Positions 1-9,122 of a DNA stretch of 38,797 nucleotides are shown here, one piece after another. Positions within the stretch are counted from its first letter, which is position 1. The number at the start of each line of letters is the position of its first letter. The stretch spans positions 1-38,797 of the forward strand of contig NZ_FOQC01000020.1 in assembly GCF_900113645.1 (NCBI RefSeq). Reading direction: 5' to 3'. This DNA comes from Trichococcus flocculiformis. GTDB taxonomy: Bacteria; Bacillota; Bacilli; Lactobacillales; Aerococcaceae. A program made the translations under genes and the position numbers. The notes beneath the pieces were generated by a model, which saw only the letters and a list, made by a program, of their open reading frames with translations, had not been told where the DNA came from and searched no databases.

Positions 1-205
1 ATTTTTTTGACTCTCATCCAATGGATGAGCTTACCCAGAATTGAACCCCTGGTGAACCCGTAAGCTAAAAATGGGGATTTATTCAGCAGGCATTATATAA
101 TAAGAGTATGAAATGAAATCGATTTTCGGATTGTGGCAGCAGTCTGGGGTGGGTTGGCAGAACCAGAGCCTGCGATGCGAAAAATAGAATATTGGAGGTA
201 TTCGT

Positions 206-1090
206 ATGAAATGGAAGGGTGGAAGAAGAAGTTCCAATGTGGAAGATCGACGCGGCAGTGGCGGCTTTTCAACGGGTGGCGGCGGACTGGGCATGAGTGG
301 CATGGCCGGCGGCGGTATTTTCGGAATCATCATCATGATCATCATTGCCCTATTCGGAGGCGGAGACCTGTTTGGCGGGGGTGGCGGCAGCGCGCCTTCA
401 GAAACGCCACAGACAGGCATCACTGAAACGAGCAACAAGACTGAGGACGAGATGGCTGAATTTGTATCCGTCGTATTGGCTTATACAGAAGATGCCTGGA
501 CACAAGAATTTGCTAACAACAATATGGAATATGTCGAACCGACACTGGTGCTCTTCAGCGGTCAAGTCCAATCAGCCTGTGGTGTGGCCGGTTCTCAAGT
601 CGGACCGTTCTATTGTCCGGCCGATCAAAAATTATATATCGATTTGAGTTTCTATGATCAGCTTTCGCAAGAGTACGGCGCGTCCGGCGACTTTGCGATG
701 GCCTATGTCGTCGCCCATGAAGTCGGACACCATGTCCAGAACTTGCTGGGCATCATGGATCAGGTGCAAGGCTACCGTGGACAAGTCAGCGAAACGGAAT
801 ACAACGAGTTGAATGTGCGTTTGGAACTGCAGGCCGATTACTTGGCTGGGGTCTGGGCGAATTATGTCCAGGAGCAAGGTGTCTTGGAGGCGGGCGACTT
901 CGAGGAAGCCTTAACAGCAGCACATGCTGTAGGGGATGATACCTTGCAGAAGCAATACCAAGGCTATGTCGTACCCGACAGCTTTACGCACGGTACTTCC
1001 GAGCAACGGATGCGCTGGTTCACGAAAGGCTTTGAGACCGGTGATTTGAGTGGCGGAGATACATTCAATATTGGATATGACGAACTGTAA
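206..1090 (+). CDS. YpfJ-type neutral zinc metallopeptidase, membrane anchored
   Basis: A putative neutral zinc metallopeptidase of the YpfJ / zinc_metallopeptidase family (294 aa). The N-terminus is basic and Gly-rich, followed by one hydrophobic segment at about residues 38-52, so the protein is probably tethered to the membrane with the catalytic part outside. The zinc motif HEVGHH begins at residue 171, and an ELQADYLAG segment about 45 residues later supplies the usual third ligand region of this family. The ATG has a GGAGG ribosome site 8 nt upstream. The gene stands alone and ends at a terminator. Substrate is unknown; the family call rests on the HExxH and ELQAD segments together. Confidence 0.85.
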   Translation: MKWKGGRRSSNVEDRRGSGGFSTGGGGLGMSGMAGGGIFGIIIMIIIALFGGGDLFGGGGGSAPSETPQTGITETSNKTEDEMAEFVSVVLAYTEDAWTQEFANNNMEYVEPTLVLFSGQVQSACGVAGSQVGPFYCPADQKLYIDLSFYDQLSQEYGASGDFAMAYVVAHEVGHHVQNLLGIMDQVQGYRGQVSETEYNELNVRLELQADYLAGVWANYVQEQGVLEAGDFEEALTAAHAVGDDTLQKQYQGYVVPDSFTHGTSEQRMRWFTKGFETGDLSGGDTFNIGYDEL

Positions 1091-1110
1091 TTTTGAATAG
1101 ATTTCGATGG

Positions 1111-1136
1111 GCCTGTCGCGTTGCGGCAGGCTTTTT
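1111..1136 (+). terminator. Intrinsic terminator after the metallopeptidase gene
   Basis: A 9-bp GC-rich stem (arms at 1111-1119 and 1123-1131, one G-T wobble, 3-nt loop) is followed by five T residues. Confidence 0.8.
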
Positions 1137-1176
1137 AGCATCCAACTGGGCAACAGCAACCCGCTTGCTGATTCGA

Positions 1177-1234
1177 TTGACACAGGCAATCTATAGGATT
1201 ATAATATGAATAACACATGAATAGTTATTCATAT
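1177..1234 (+). promoter_or_regulatory. cadA promoter with ArsR/SmtB-type operator
   Basis: TTGACA at 1177-1182 and TATAAT at 1200-1205 are separated by exactly 17 bp, a full consensus promoter. Just downstream, over the expected start of transcription, lies the inverted repeat ATGAATA-GT-TATTCAT at 1217-1232. It overlaps a longer 11-bp inverted repeat (arms 1204-1214 and 1224-1234). The 7-2-7 layout with TGAA/TTCA cores matches operators of metal-sensing ArsR/SmtB/CadC repressors. No such regulator gene lies in the window, so it would act from elsewhere. Confidence 0.75.
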
Positions 1235-1300
1235 GTAATGCGGAATCATTCCGTTTTTGAGTAAATAATTAGGAATGCTTAGGGCTAAGGAGGGGTACAG

Positions 1301-3547
1301 ATGTCTGAGAAAGCGAAGCAGATTGAATGGTATTTGGACGAATTGGACTGCGCCAATTGCGCGAGCAAAGTTGAGACCGGTATCGCGAAAATAGAAGGGA
1401 TCCTGGAAAGCAATGTGAATTTCATGACGAAGACATTGCGCATCGTAATCGAAGAGGATCAAGAGGCTGAAATTTTGCCGAAAGTGAAACAAAAGCTCAG
1501 TGTAATGGAGCCGGATATCCATCCGACTCTGAAAAAAAGCGGTGAACCGATCGGCTTAAATGGTCTGCCGCTAGTTGTGGCCCAAACGGCTGATGCAAAA
1601 TATGCAGAAAATGTTCGCGACGATCGTGGCCCGACTTCCGATGATGCTGAAGTGCATAGCCATGGACATAGCCATGGACATAGTCATGCGCATGGTGAAG
1701 GGGATAAGGATGAAATCCGGAAAGCCGTTATCCGATTGGTCGTCGGCTTTGGGATTTTGCTGGCGGCAATTTTCGCACCGGTCAGTGGAATGGTTTCGTT
1801 GGCATTGTTTGTGACTGCGTATTTGGTTGCAGGCTACGACATCGTGTGGAGTGCGCTCCTGAACATCAAGAATGGCCAATTGTTCGATGAAAATTTCCTG
1901 ATGACGATCGCCACCCTGAGCGCTTTCTACATCCAGGAGTATCCGGAAGCGGTGGCTGTCATGCTTTTCTATCAACTGGGCGAACTGTTCCAGGACATCG
2001 CCGTCGATAAATCCCGCCGTTCCATCGCTGAACTGATGGATATTCGGCCCGATTACGCAAATGTGAAAACAGAATCCGGTATCGAAAAAGTCGCACCGGA
2101 AACCGTCAAAATCGGCGACATCATCCTGATTCGGCCTGGAGAAAAAGTGCCGTTGGACGGAAAAATCGTGAGCGGAAGCTCGGCTGTGGATACCTCGGCA
2201 TTGACCGGCGAATCTGTTCCGCGTGGCGTCAAAGCGGGCGACAGCATCCTGAGCGGGTTCATCAACAAAAATGGCGTCATCGAAGTCGCGGTCGAAAAGC
2301 CATTTGCGGAGTCCACGGTCGTCAAGATTTTGGATTTGGTGCAGAACGCCAGTGGTCGAAAAGCGCCGACGGAAAATTTCATCACTAAATTCGCCCGCTA
2401 CTACACGCCGGTCGTTGTCATCGCCGCCGTGTTGCTGGCGGTTGTGCCGCCGCTTTTGTTCCCGGGCGAAAGCTTCCAGGAATGGCTTTATCGGGCCAGC
2501 ATCTTTCTGGTCATCTCGTGTCCGTGCGCTTTGGTCGTTTCGATTCCGGTCGGCTTCTTCGGCGGCATCGGTTCAGCCTCGCGCAAAGGCATCCTCGTCA
2601 AAGGGAGCAACTTTCTGGAAGGCCTGAATGCGGTCAAAACGGTCGTGATGGACAAGACCGGAACGTTAACGGAAGGCAAGTTCGCCGTAACCCGGATCGA
2701 AAGCGCCGGTGATCTGACGGAGAATCGTTTACTGGAATTGACAGCCTATGCGGAAATGCATTCCAGCCACCCGATTGCTGATTCGATCAAGGAAGCTTAC
2801 GGGAAAACGATAGCTGAAGAGAAGATTACTTCCACAAATGATATACCTGGTCACGGTCTGCAGGTCGTCGTTGATGGGCAAGAAATCCTTGTCGGCAATG
2901 TTAAAATGATGGAGAAATTCGGTATTGCACATGCGGCGACTCATGAAACCGGTACGGTTGTGCATATCGCTGTGGATAAACAATATGCGGGATACATCCT
3001 GATCGCTGATGCCATCAAAGCTGATGCGAAGGCTGCAATCTCCGGATTGAAAGCCAGAGGAATCCGCACGATCATGCTGACTGGAGATTCCCGCTCGGTA
3101 GGCGAAGCGGTCGCCGAAGAACTCGGCATTGATGAAGTCCATGCGGAATTGCTTCCGCAGGATAAAGTGACGAAGCTGGAGGAAGTGTTGGCACGCAAAC
3201 GAAAAGGCGAAAAAGTCATCTTCGTGGGCGACGGTATCAACGATACGCCGGTACTGGCGCGTTCCGACATCGGGATGGCGATGGGTGGATTGGGATCCGA
3301 CGCAGCGATCGAGGCGGCGGATATCGTCATTATGGATGACAAGCCATCCAAGATTTTGACGGCAATAGCCGTGGCTGAGGAAACACGCAAAATCGTTTGG
3401 CAGAACATTATTTTTGCAATGGCAGTGAAAGGTTTGTTTCTGATTCTGGGTGCTTTCGGCGTCGCCACGATGTGGGAAGCCGTCTTCGCGGATGTCGGCG
3501 TGACCGTTTTGGCCGTGTTGAACAGCATCCGGATCCTGAAGAAATAA
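1301..3547 (+). CDS. cadA: Heavy-metal-exporting P1B-type ATPase (CadA/ZntA-like)
   Basis: A 748-aa heavy-metal ATPase that pumps Zn2+/Cd2+/Pb2+ out of the cytoplasm. It has an N-terminal HMA domain with a CxxC metal site (C17, C20), then a His-rich linker near residue 120 (repeated HSHG units). The membrane metal site CPC is at residues 407-409, the phosphorylated Asp at D451 (DKTGT), and the hinge GDGIND near 643. DCANC plus CPC is typical of the Zn/Cd/Pb class rather than copper pumps. The ATG follows a strong AGGAGGGG site. Operator and promoter upstream suggest metal-induced expression. Exact metal preference cannot be read from sequence. Confidence 0.95.
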   Translation: MSEKAKQIEWYLDELDCANCASKVETGIAKIEGILESNVNFMTKTLRIVIEEDQEAEILPKVKQKLSVMEPDIHPTLKKSGEPIGLNGLPLVVAQTADAKYAENVRDDRGPTSDDAEVHSHGHSHGHSHAHGEGDKDEIRKAVIRLVVGFGILLAAIFAPVSGMVSLALFVTAYLVAGYDIVWSALLNIKNGQLFDENFLMTIATLSAFYIQEYPEAVAVMLFYQLGELFQDIAVDKSRRSIAELMDIRPDYANVKTESGIEKVAPETVKIGDIILIRPGEKVPLDGKIVSGSSAVDTSALTGESVPRGVKAGDSILSGFINKNGVIEVAVEKPFAESTVVKILDLVQNASGRKAPTENFITKFARYYTPVVVIAAVLLAVVPPLLFPGESFQEWLYRASIFLVISCPCALVVSIPVGFFGGIGSASRKGILVKGSNFLEGLNAVKTVVMDKTGTLTEGKFAVTRIESAGDLTENRLLELTAYAEMHSSHPIADSIKEAYGKTIAEEKITSTNDIPGHGLQVVVDGQEILVGNVKMMEKFGIAHAATHETGTVVHIAVDKQYAGYILIADAIKADAKAAISGLKARGIRTIMLTGDSRSVGEAVAEELGIDEVHAELLPQDKVTKLEEVLARKRKGEKVIFVGDGINDTPVLARSDIGMAMGGLGSDAAIEAADIVIMDDKPSKILTAIAVAEETRKIVWQNIIFAMAVKGLFLILGAFGVATMWEAVFADVGVTVLAVLNSIRILKK

Positions 3548-3868
3548 TCGTTCGTATGTGGGGGCCGCCAGCGGCCCCTATTTGTCTGCTCCGGCGTTCG
3601 ACGGAGCACAGTATCGCAAAAGGGTGTCAGCTCCGGAGAGCGTATGGCTCATCGAAGTTGGATACAGCAACACTTGCTGAACTCCGGGGAAGCTGTCCTC
3701 ATCGGAGTTGGGGTCGTAACTGGGCTTCTGTCCTCCGGCGAGGCCCCCGGTCCCCGGTGTTCCCGCAAATCGGCCGCCTACGCTAGCTTCAGCATCGGCC
3801 GGAGCGTCCCAAACGGATTATCCACATAGCTGTGCTACAATGAAAAAAGAATAAAAAACGAAAAGTGA
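3548..3868. other. GC-rich intergenic stretch with several inverted repeats
   Basis: No credible gene. An 8-bp GC stem at 3561-3578 followed by TATTTG may weakly terminate cadA. A second hairpin with arms at 3587-3593 and 3602-3608 (TGCTCCG/CGGAGCA) follows. Related CTCCGG and CATCG(A/G)AGTTGG words recur to about 3810, which looks like a diverged intergenic repeat. No clear promoter for the next gene was seen. Confidence 0.4.
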
Positions 3869-5071
3869 GTGATGAGATTGGAAAAAGGAATACGTAATTT
3901 TGAGTTTCAAAATCCTACAAAGATTGTTTTCGGCAAGGACCAGATCAAACGCATCGGGGATTTGATCCCGCAGGATGCGAAAGTATTGATTTTGTACGGC
4001 GGCGGCAGCGTTAAGAAATTCGGCACCTTCGATCGCGTCGTCGAAGCTTTGGGCAACCGCGAGTGGGCTGAATTCGGCGGCATCGAAGCAAATCCGACTT
4101 ACGAAACGCTGATACAAGCAGTCGACAAAATTAAAACGGAAGCCTATGATTACTTGTTGGCAGTCGGCGGCGGCAGCGTCATCGACGGCGTGAAATTCGT
4201 TGCGGCAGGTGCGGTGTTCGATGGCAATCCTATTGATATGTTCGGCAGCGGTATAGGTAAGGGATTGCCAGTCACAAAAGCATTGCCTTTCGGGACTGTA
4301 TTGACGTTGCCGGCTACGGCATCGGAAATGAACAACAATTCTGTTGTCACTTTTGTGGAAAAGCAAGCGAAAATCAGTTTCGCCAGCCCACATACTTATC
4401 CACAATTCTCGATCCTGGAACCGGAAGCGACCTACACGTTACCCAAACGCCAGCTGGCGAACGGTGTCATCGATTCCTTCATCCATGTGATGGAAGCCTA
4501 TCTGACTTATCCGATCGATGCAAGGGTTCAGGACCGTTGGGCGGAAGGGTTACTGCAGACGTTGATCGAAATCGGCCCGGACGTAGTCGATGAGGACAAC
4601 CACGACTATGCGATCCGCGCCAACTTCATGTGGACGGCCACGAATGCGCTCAATCGCTTCATTTCCCCAGGTGTTCCGCAGGATTGGTCTACGCACGCTT
4701 TGGGACATGAGATGACGTTGGCGTTCGGGATTGACCATGCGCGCACGCTAGCGATTGTGCTTCCGGCGATGATGAAGGTACGCAAGCAGCAGAAGTGGGA
4801 TAAATTGCTTCAGTACGCGGAACGGGTGTGGGATATCCGCAGCGATTCCGATCTGACAAGCGATGAAGAAAAAATCGATCTGGCGATCAAAAAGACCGAA
4901 GACTTTTTTGTAAGCCTTGGCGCGCCGATCCGTTTCTCTGATGTTGAGCTGGGTGAGAGCGACATTCCCGGTCTTGTGGAAGCACTCGTCCGCCACGAAA
5001 AAGAGAATATTTCCGAGCGTGGGGACTTCACAAGTGAAGATGCAAGAGCCGTATATACAGCTGCGCTTTAA
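3869..5071 (+). CDS. Iron-containing alcohol dehydrogenase (butanol dehydrogenase type)
   Basis: A group III, metal-dependent alcohol dehydrogenase of about 400 aa, probably NAD(P)H-dependent, reducing short aldehydes to alcohols in the cytoplasm. The N-terminus reads NPTKIVFGK, typical of the YqhD/BdhA/YugJ branch. A GGGSVIDGVKF nucleotide-binding segment follows near residue 107. The metal-ligand region includes FIHVMEAYLT and ALGHEMTLAFGIDHAR. The long frame opens with GTG at 3869 next to an ATG at 3872; a TTG at 3878 is also possible because the ribosome site is weak. It ends at its own terminator. The exact aldehyde is unknown. Confidence 0.9.
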   Translation: MMRLEKGIRNFEFQNPTKIVFGKDQIKRIGDLIPQDAKVLILYGGGSVKKFGTFDRVVEALGNREWAEFGGIEANPTYETLIQAVDKIKTEAYDYLLAVGGGSVIDGVKFVAAGAVFDGNPIDMFGSGIGKGLPVTKALPFGTVLTLPATASEMNNNSVVTFVEKQAKISFASPHTYPQFSILEPEATYTLPKRQLANGVIDSFIHVMEAYLTYPIDARVQDRWAEGLLQTLIEIGPDVVDEDNHDYAIRANFMWTATNALNRFISPGVPQDWSTHALGHEMTLAFGIDHARTLAIVLPAMMKVRKQQKWDKLLQYAERVWDIRSDSDLTSDEEKIDLAIKKTEDFFVSLGAPIRFSDVELGESDIPGLVEALVRHEKENISERGDFTSEDARAVYTAAL

Positions 5072-5092
5072 AATTATGTTTAACCTGTATCG

Positions 5093-5119
5093 AACTCCCT
5101 TTAATCGGGGAGTTTTTTT
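5093..5119 (+). terminator. Intrinsic terminator after the alcohol dehydrogenase
   Basis: A 7-bp stem (AACTCCC/GGGAGTT) is followed by seven T residues. Confidence 0.85.
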
Positions 5120-5236
5120 GTGCATTTTGCTCCTGTTAATTTAACAATTTTAAAAACTAACATAGTGACGCTCTGTAATATATGGTAAGATTAAAGAAAT
5201 AGAGTATCGGAGTGAACAGGAAAGAAGGGTTGCCAT

Positions 5237-7237
5237 TTGGAAAATAACCAGAGCATTTTCGAGACAATCTGCCGGCTGCGTGAAGAAGAGCCCGGTCTGC
5301 CTTATCGATTCCAGGATGAGCGGACGGCTGGGCAAAAAGATGTACTGTACGTCCTTGCATCCGAAGGGATTCCTTTTTGGCGCAAAGAGGATTTGGCGAA
5401 GGAATGCTGCGGCATCCTGAAAGACCTTGTCAATAAAGAAGACACCATATTGACAGATCCTGTCCTGCGTCATTTTCTGGAGCATTATCCAATCTGCAGT
5501 TACTTCATTGAATTGCGCGAAAGAGTACGGATTACTTTGGAAGCGGAAACAAGTTCGCGGGAGCGGTTGTTCCACCTCGGCATGCGCCTGGCCCGTAGCG
5601 GCACCGATCCGGAACAGGTGAAGTTGGGCATCATTCTTTTGGGCTTCTTTCCATATGATACGACCAAGCAGATTATGCGCGTCTTGGGTTATCACAGTGA
5701 GTACACCCTTTACGTGCTCGAGAGCATCCAATACGTTTTTCCCATGCAGAACAATTTCATTTTCGAATTGGCTAAGCACACAGTCGGTTACGGGAAGCTA
5801 GCAGCCATGTTCTTGCTGAAGCCAGTCAGATGGGAGCAGCAGCATTGGATGATGCACGAAGGTATCAAGAGCGATTTCCTCGCCAACATCTATACCAATC
5901 TCTGCATCCAGAAAACCGATATGCGCGCCTATTTCAAAAAGACGGAAATCACGGCCGCCAATTTCACGGATTTCGCCTACCTCATCTGTTATGCCGACTA
6001 CAACAATGATAGTTTGACCATCGATGCCCAACTTGATTTCCTATATAAGTTCATCGAAAAGCGTGATTTTGCGAAAAACTTCATCGATCTTGGCGCGCTC
6101 GTCAGCATCTGGTATCAAGTCGTCGACTTTTGGCAACAGGATTACGACTTCATCAGTCAAAACGAGACGAAGTACCGCCGCACCAAAACCATGTGGGATA
6201 CCCGCATCGCCCGTTACGAAAAGTTGGTGCATAAAGTGGAGAGTTTCCTTCATCAACCAAAATGGCGCCATATCGTCTACCAGGAAATTTCCGCTCCGAA
6301 CGAATCGGATAACCTGATCATGAAGGTGCTCGTCTATCTGAATATGCATCCCGATTTTCCGGCTTTCATGGAAGTGTTGAGCCGGCAACCGTTGGGATTC
6401 AACATGCTTGATTTCTTTCTGAAAATCAATCCCGAATTCTATTTCGACGATGTCTGCGAATACTTAGAAGCGATCCTGAATCCGGATCTTTACGCGCTTC
6501 CCTTAGAGATCGAAGAACCGGAAAATCCGAGCGTTACGGATCTGATGCGCGCCGACGAATGGTTGCTGCGCCTATTCGAAGTGATGAGCGAGAAACGCAA
6601 ATACAATGAAGTCTGGTGTATCCGCGGTATCCATTACCGCCATGCCGGTGTACGCAAAAAAGCGGTCCAAGTATTGCTGCAGAACCGAAAAAAATGGTCT
6701 GACCAGGTGGAACGCGAACTACAGATTGCACTTGAGAAGGAGCCGAACAGCAATCTGAAGAGGCAAATCAACAGACTGCTGCAACCTGAAAATCAGAAAG
6801 ACAAAAAGGAAAGCCGATATCTGAAGTCGAAGCAGCCGCCATTGAGCTATGCCCATACGGATAAGGAATTGGTACATACCTACATCGCCGGCACGCAGTT
6901 TCATGAACTGAGCGGCGTCGCTGATTTCCTGAAACCGGGAGACCTGCTGCAACTCGTCCGCGAGACCGATAATGCTTATGATGCGAATGCCATCGCCGTT
7001 GCGACGCAAGCCGGCTACATGTTGGGTTACGTGCCACGATCAGAGAATGCTGTTCTGGCGAATCTGATCGATGCCGAGGAGCGTCTTTACGCAATCCTTG
7101 AATCGCCGACAGTCGAGATGGAACGGCCGAAAATCACGATTGTCCTGAAACGTACTTTTTTCCAAGCGCAACCGAACGGGGAAGGCCAAGGCATCATCCT
7201 GCCGTTCCCACCACCCAAGAAAAAGAAATACGAATAA
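5237..7237 (+). CDS. HIRAN-domain protein with long helical N-terminal region
   Basis: A 666-aa cytoplasmic protein. Residues from about 539 to 645 form a HIRAN domain (YIAGTQFHEL, LVRETDNAYDANAIAV, GYVPRSENAVLA). HIRAN is known from helicases and stand-alone bacterial proteins, where it binds DNA ends or damaged DNA. The preceding 530 residues are rich in helices, Tyr and charged residues and show no helicase or nuclease motif, so function is open. Start is TTG at 5237, with GAAGGG 7 nt upstream and no ATG in a better place. It is monocistronic, with terminators on both sides. Confidence 0.75.
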   Translation: MENNQSIFETICRLREEEPGLPYRFQDERTAGQKDVLYVLASEGIPFWRKEDLAKECCGILKDLVNKEDTILTDPVLRHFLEHYPICSYFIELRERVRITLEAETSSRERLFHLGMRLARSGTDPEQVKLGIILLGFFPYDTTKQIMRVLGYHSEYTLYVLESIQYVFPMQNNFIFELAKHTVGYGKLAAMFLLKPVRWEQQHWMMHEGIKSDFLANIYTNLCIQKTDMRAYFKKTEITAANFTDFAYLICYADYNNDSLTIDAQLDFLYKFIEKRDFAKNFIDLGALVSIWYQVVDFWQQDYDFISQNETKYRRTKTMWDTRIARYEKLVHKVESFLHQPKWRHIVYQEISAPNESDNLIMKVLVYLNMHPDFPAFMEVLSRQPLGFNMLDFFLKINPEFYFDDVCEYLEAILNPDLYALPLEIEEPENPSVTDLMRADEWLLRLFEVMSEKRKYNEVWCIRGIHYRHAGVRKKAVQVLLQNRKKWSDQVERELQIALEKEPNSNLKRQINRLLQPENQKDKKESRYLKSKQPPLSYAHTDKELVHTYIAGTQFHELSGVADFLKPGDLLQLVRETDNAYDANAIAVATQAGYMLGYVPRSENAVLANLIDAEERLYAILESPTVEMERPKITIVLKRTFFQAQPNGEGQGIILPFPPPKKKKYE

Positions 7238-7259
7238 GAAGAAGAAAAGCGGAACGAAG

Positions 7260-7294
7260 AGGAACACCGAAAGAACAGGGTGTTCCTCTTTTTG
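7260..7294 (+). terminator. Intrinsic terminator after the HIRAN gene
   Basis: A 9-bp perfect stem (AGGAACACC/GGTGTTCCT) is followed by CTCTTTTTG. Confidence 0.8.
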
Positions 7295-7375
7295 CGCGGA
7301 AATGAACTTGACTATTTCGCGGGAAAGTCGAAAATGGGAAGAGAGCATTAAATTGACAGAAGGGGGAGCAAATAT

Positions 7376-7879
7376 ATGAATTTTGGGAAACTGTTGGGGA
7401 CTTTGATTGTGGCATTCATCGGAGGCTGGGCTGGGATCCGTTTCCGCGTGCCGGCCGGAGGGATGATCGGTTCGCTGATCGCAGTCGCCATCTACAATTA
7501 TTTTTCGCAGATGGGCTATATGCCGGCCAATCTGAAGATCATCGGTCAGATCATCATCGGCGGGACCATCGGCATGAACTTCACGAAAAGCAGCTTGGCC
7601 GAAATGAAACAGGTGTTTTTCCCTGCCGTTACTTCCGTACTGATTTTGTTGACGGTCGGAGTGATTGCGGGCTACATCCTGCACAAAGTGGCTGGAATCG
7701 ATCTGATCACGGCCTTGCTTGGGACTTCACCGGGCGGATTGACGGATATGACCATCCTGGCGGCGGCTTTTGAGGCGGACACGATCGTCGTCTCCTCCAT
7801 CCATCTCGTCCGGCTATTCTCTGTCATACTGTTGATGCCGATCTTTGTCCGATTCATCAGCACGTACATCAATAAATAA
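7376..7879 (+). CDS. AbrB-family integral membrane protein (short, single repeat)
   Basis: A hydrophobic protein of 167 aa with about five membrane segments. It resembles one half of the AbrB / 'ammonia monooxygenase' family membrane proteins: a Gly-rich first helix (FIGGWAGIRFRVPAGGMIG), then QIIIGGTIGMNF, then the conserved loop LLGTSPGGLTDMTILAAAFEAD. Full-length members are about 350 aa and contain this unit twice, so this is a single-repeat form that may dimerise. The ATG follows AGAAGGGGG. Transport substrate is unknown. Confidence 0.8.
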   Translation: MNFGKLLGTLIVAFIGGWAGIRFRVPAGGMIGSLIAVAIYNYFSQMGYMPANLKIIGQIIIGGTIGMNFTKSSLAEMKQVFFPAVTSVLILLTVGVIAGYILHKVAGIDLITALLGTSPGGLTDMTILAAAFEADTIVVSSIHLVRLFSVILLMPIFVRFISTYINK

Positions 7880-7897
7880 GCAAAAAAGTGATCAACC

Positions 7898-8069
7898 GCG
7901 AAGAATCGGACAACCAAACGCCGACTGGATCATTGCTTGTCAGATAAGCGCGAAGAATCGGACAACTACACGCCAATTGGATCATTGTTTGTCCGATAAC
8001 CGGAAAGAATCCGACAACCAAATGCCGACTGGACCACTGCTTGTCCGATAACCGGAAAGAATCGGACAA
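7898..8069. repeat. Tandem 51-52-bp intergenic repeat, about 3.4 copies
   Basis: Units begin near 7898, 7948, 8000 and 8051 (last one partial). Each has GAA(G/A)GAATC(G/C)GACAAC at its start and TTGTC(C/A)GATAA at its end. Start and end are therefore complementary (TCGGACAA/TTGTCCGA), and each unit can fold into a hairpin. A single related inverted repeat occurs at 12330-12358. Confidence 0.85.
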
Positions 8070-8079
8070 CCGCAACAAA

Positions 8080-8114
8080 AAAGCGGCCGTCTCCAAGAGA
8101 CGGCCGCTTTTTTT
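8080..8114. terminator. Bidirectional terminator between the AbrB-family gene and DegV
   Basis: A GC-rich perfect stem (arms around 8081-8090 and 8099-8108, AAGCGGCCGTCTC paired with its complement) is flanked by A-rich and T-rich tracts, so it serves the two convergent genes. Confidence 0.85.
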
Positions 8115-8131
8115 GACTGAAGCAACTATTG

Positions 8132-8983
8132 TTACTCGTATTTCTTCAGGAAGAATAATCCCAACGTACCCAGACCGGTATGCGAGCTGATTGTGGAGCC
8201 GATCGTATTCACATAGATGCGGCGCGGATGGAAATGCTCTTCGATGTATTGACGGATTTCCTCTATCGCTTCAGCATCGTCGCTATGACAAAGGAAGACA
8301 TTCTGTTCCTGGATCATATCCGCCTCATCGCGCAAGCGTTCGTACATCCGATTCATGACTTTTTTGCGTCCGCGCAGTTTTTCGACGGGAATCAGTTCAC
8401 CGTTCACAACTTCAAGCAAAGGTTGGATATTCAATAACCCTCCAAGAAAGGCGCTGGACTTCGAAAGTCGGCCGCCATCAGCAAGGTAGTTCAGATCCTT
8501 GACGGTGAAAAGGGATACGACATTGGCAGCCGTGAAACGGACACGTGATTCGATCTCATCCAAAGTAAAACCTGCTTCGCGCATTTCGATTGCTTCGACG
8601 ACCGACAAGCCTTCACCGACGGAAGCACTCATGGAGTCGACGAGCCGCAGATCAAAGTCCGGGAACTCTTCTTTCAGTTGCTGGTAAGCAAGATAGGCCG
8701 CTTGGTAGGTGCCGGAAAGTTTGGCGGAAAGGGAAATATAGATGCCCGCTTCGCCGGCTTCGGCCGCTTTCCGGAATCCTGAAAGGAATTTTTCCAAGGA
8801 CACTTGACTCGTTTTCGGGTGGCCGCCGCGTCCAATCATTTCATAGACTTTGTCGGCTTGTATTTCGATCATGTCTTCGTATTCGCCCGTATCCAGCAAA
8901 GTGGTCAAAGGGAAGACTTCCACATCATTTTCCTGCAGATAAGCATAAGCCAGATCACAAGCACTATCGGTAAATATTTTCAT
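8132..8983 (-). CDS. DegV-family fatty-acid-binding protein
   Basis: A DegV/FakB-type protein of 283 aa. The family binds a fatty acid and, in characterised cases, presents it to the kinase FakA for phosphorylation. The N-terminus MKIFTDSACDL is the typical opening; KTSQVS near residue 70 and SGTYQAA further on carry the serines that contact the acyl carboxylate. A longer frame runs to 9016, but GGAGGAGG lies 9 nt upstream of the ATG at 8983, so I use that start. A TATAAT box for this strand lies at 9041-9046, and a short CACGG/CCGTG hairpin sits in the leader at 9015-9030. Confidence 0.9.
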   Translation of the reverse strand: MKIFTDSACDLAYAYLQENDVEVFPLTTLLDTGEYEDMIEIQADKVYEMIGRGGHPKTSQVSLEKFLSGFRKAAEAGEAGIYISLSAKLSGTYQAAYLAYQQLKEEFPDFDLRLVDSMSASVGEGLSVVEAIEMREAGFTLDEIESRVRFTAANVVSLFTVKDLNYLADGGRLSKSSAFLGGLLNIQPLLEVVNGELIPVEKLRGRKKVMNRMYERLRDEADMIQEQNVFLCHSDDAEAIEEIRQYIEEHFHPRRIYVNTIGSTISSHTGLGTLGLFFLKKYE

Positions 8984-9122
8984 CAGTAACGCCTCCTCCA
9001 GCGTAAGTTTCATCACGGGATATTCCGTGGACTACTCTACATTATAACATGTTTCATCCGTTTGGAAAATTTCAGCGCTACGACTTCGTGAAGCGGACTG
9101 GAGCCGCTGCAAAAACAAAGGC

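Noticed and set aside
1-70. Possible tRNA fragment at the left edge
   Set aside because: A GAACCCC-like word and an AGCTTAC/GTAAGCT pair are present, but no cloverleaf can be completed.
2941-3609. 222-codon minus-strand frame inside cadA
   Set aside because: Antisense of a strongly supported P-type ATPase gene.
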